The notes beneath the pieces are model-generated. The model did not search any database, was not told where the DNA came from, and saw only the letters and a list, made by a program, of their open reading frames with translations. Position numbers and translations under genes: made by a program. A DNA stretch of 6,678 bases, from contig JBMOEX010000099.1 of assembly GCA_049314535.1 (NCBI GenBank), positions 1-6,678 on the forward strand. Direction: 5' to 3'. Source of the stretch: LMEP-6097 sp049314535. Lineage in GTDB: Bacteria > Cyanobacteriota > Vampirovibrionia > LMEP-6097. Positions 5,286 through 6,678 of the stretch are shown one piece after another (positions within the stretch are counted from its first letter, which is position 1; the number at the start of each line of letters is the position of its first letter).

Positions 5286-6678
5286 GTAAAATAACCAACC
5301 AAACAAGAAGAATTCTTAAATCTAGCAGCGGTGAAATCAAGACCGTTACTAAGACGATTAAGCACGACTCTAGCCAAATAATCTACGACCCAAGCAAAAA
5401 AGTAAAAGTAATCGCCCTCGGTGGCTTATTTGAAATCGGAAAAAACACTTGGATATTTGAATGTGGTGACGACATTATGCTTGTCGATGCTGGACTCGCT
5501 TTCCCAACAGCTAGCATGATAGGAGTAGATATAGTACTACCTAAAATTAATTATTTAGTCGCGAATAAAGATCGTATCAGAGGCATGATAGTGACCCATG
5601 GTCATGAAGATCATATTGGTGGTATAGTGCCGATGCTCAGGGAAATTAATATTCCGATTATTTATGCACCTGGTTTAGCTTACGCTTTAATTCAAAGCAA
5701 GCTCAAAGAAGCGAATGTACTACATCAAAAAATGGTCTGGACTAAAGCTAGAGACAGGGTTCAGATTGGTCAACATTTTTCAGTTCAATATATAAGAAAT
5801 AATCATAGTATTGCAGATAGTTACTGCCTAATCATTGATACACCAGCCGGAAGAATCGTACATAGTGGTGATTTTAAATTTGATCACAGCCCAGTAGAGA
5901 ACCAGTATTTCGACATTCGCAGCTTAGCTGCCGCTGGAGAATCGGGCGTAGACCTGCTTATAAGCGATAGCACTAATGCAGAAAGAGCTGGTTATACACC
6001 ATCAGAGAAAGCTGTTATACCTAAACTTAAAGAAATGATTTTTAATTCTAAAAAGAAATTATTTATCACGACCTTTGCAAGCCAAGTAAGTCGTGTAAAA
6101 ATCGTTTTGCAGCTTGCCTTACAGGCTAATAAAAAAGTAACCATATTTGGTAGATCCATGGTTAACCTAGCTAATATCTCTAAGGATCTGGGTTTCATCT
6201 CAATACCTGATAATTTCATAATCAAACAGGAAGAAGTTAATAAAATCCCCCCAGAGGATCTCGTTATTTTAACGACAGGCAGTCAGGGAGAACAGTTCGC
6301 AGCGCTTTCTCGTATCGCCCGTAATGAGCATAAATACGTAAAAATACAGGCTGGAGATCAAGTCTTAATAAGTGCTTCACCGATACCAGGAAATGAAAAA
6401 TCAGTTAATCATCTCATAGATAGTTTATTTGCTCGCGGAGCTGATGTTATCTATGGATTAGGTCAAACTATTCACGTCTCTGGCCACGCTAGCCAAGAAG
6501 AACAGAAAATGCTTTTAAATCTTTGCAGGCCAGTTAACTTTATGCCTTGTCACGGTGAATATCGAATGCTGCTTAAGCATGGTGAAACAGGTATGAAATG
6601 TGGAGTTAATCCTGATAATATTTTCGTACTTGACAATGGCGATATTCTTGAAATGCAGGATGGTAAATGTTCTATTAA
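5282..6678 (+). CDS. rnj: Ribonuclease J, cyanobacterial type (3' end outside window)
   Basis: Metallo-beta-lactamase/beta-CASP nuclease that degrades and processes RNA by endonuclease and 5'-to-3' exonuclease action. The frame reads through 465 codons to the right edge. Numbering from CTG 5282, there is a basic N-terminal extension of about 40 residues, then KVKVIALGGLFEIGKN (40-55). The zinc motif THGHEDHIGG (105-114) holds His106, His108, Asp110 and His111. His175 (NNHSIADS) and Asp197 (HSGDFKFD) complete the metal site. The beta-CASP part shows SDSTNAERAG (228-237), TTFASQVSRVK (263-273), SPIPGNEKSVN, VSGHASQEEQK (His402) and PCHGEYRML (His424). GGLFEIGKNT and LVDAGLAFPTASM closely follow the cyanobacterial pattern, with Phe50 where His or Gly is usual. 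Ser270 occupies the place of the frequent His in the FAS..HR segment. The C-terminal domain (families run to about 550-650 residues) is not visible. No standard start codon is available. It is probably coupled to dapA, an association typical of cyanobacteria. Confidence 0.93.
   Translation, partial: MSKITNQTRRILKSSSGEIKTVTKTIKHDSSQIIYDPSKKVKVIALGGLFEIGKNTWIFECGDDIMLVDAGLAFPTASMIGVDIVLPKINYLVANKDRIRGMIVTHGHEDHIGGIVPMLREINIPIIYAPGLAYALIQSKLKEANVLHQKMVWTKARDRVQIGQHFSVQYIRNNHSIADSYCLIIDTPAGRIVHSGDFKFDHSPVENQYFDIRSLAAAGESGVDLLISDSTNAERAGYTPSEKAVIPKLKEMIFNSKKKLFITTFASQVSRVKIVLQLALQANKKVTIFGRSMVNLANISKDLGFISIPDNFIIKQEEVNKIPPEDLVILTTGSQGEQFAALSRIARNEHKYVKIQAGDQVLISASPIPGNEKSVNHLIDSLFARGADVIYGLGQTIHVSGHASQEEQKMLLNLCRPVNFMPCHGEYRMLLKHGETGMKCGVNPDNIFVLDNGDILEMQDGKCSI

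Noticed and set aside
5087..5377. Minus-strand 96-codon open frame opposite the dapA end and rnj start
   Set aside because: It is antisense to well-supported dapA and rnj codons, its product resembles no family, and it has no promoter or ribosome site evidence.
5992..6225. Minus-strand 77-codon open frame inside rnj
   Set aside because: It is entirely antisense to conserved RNase J beta-CASP codons; the apparent protein is a shadow.

Overview
The window carries one dense, co-directional run of five housekeeping genes on the + strand: L-aspartate oxidase (nadB), glutamyl-tRNA synthetase (gltX), aspartate-semialdehyde dehydrogenase (asd), dihydrodipicolinate synthase (dapA) and ribonuclease J (rnj, cut by the right edge). 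A short reading frame at 1-78 may be the tail of an upstream gene that I cannot identify. There is no tRNA, rRNA, CRISPR array, transposase or convincing terminator.

Organism: the order asd-dapA-rnj is the familiar cyanobacterial arrangement. The RNase J is also of cyanobacterial style, with GGLxEIGKNT near the N-terminus, the LDAGLAFPT-like segment, and TTFAS...RV followed by a GRSM motif. Base composition is low (28-35 % GC in the gltX stretches I counted), there is no HIP1 octamer, and TGA is used as a normal stop. I infer a low-GC member of the Cyanobacteriota lineage, possibly the non-photosynthetic Melainabacteria/Vampirovibrionia. That assignment rests on motif recall and gene order, not on a search.

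Layout: 1-147 is a possible gene tail plus the nadB leader. nadB occupies 148-1656, followed by a 38-nt gap. gltX occupies 1695-3308, followed by a 1-nt gap. asd occupies 3310-4332, followed by a 32-nt gap. dapA occupies 4365-5285. rnj starts at about 5282 (overlapping the dapA stop) and runs off the end at 6678. Spacing suggests an operon or at least extensive read-through. asd and dapA are consecutive steps from aspartyl phosphate towards lysine and diaminopimelate, and nadB also consumes aspartate, for NAD. gltX and rnj serve translation and RNA turnover.

The most unusual element lies inside gltX: about 42-56 extra residues (roughly residues 76-131, nt 1920-2087) break the catalytic Rossmann domain but keep the frame open. 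The DNA there jumps from 30 % to about 51 % GC and falls back to 28 %. It contains a 13-bp inverted repeat with 12 matches (1932-1944 / 2034-2046), a 7-bp hairpin across its left junction, a repeated AGGAGGACG and a flanking 7-nt direct repeat. This looks like an in-frame, protein-tolerated palindromic insertion element, analogous in concept to Rickettsia palindromic elements. The second oddity is rnj, which has no ATG, GTG or TTG that could start it and seems to begin with CTG inside the dapA stop (CTGA).
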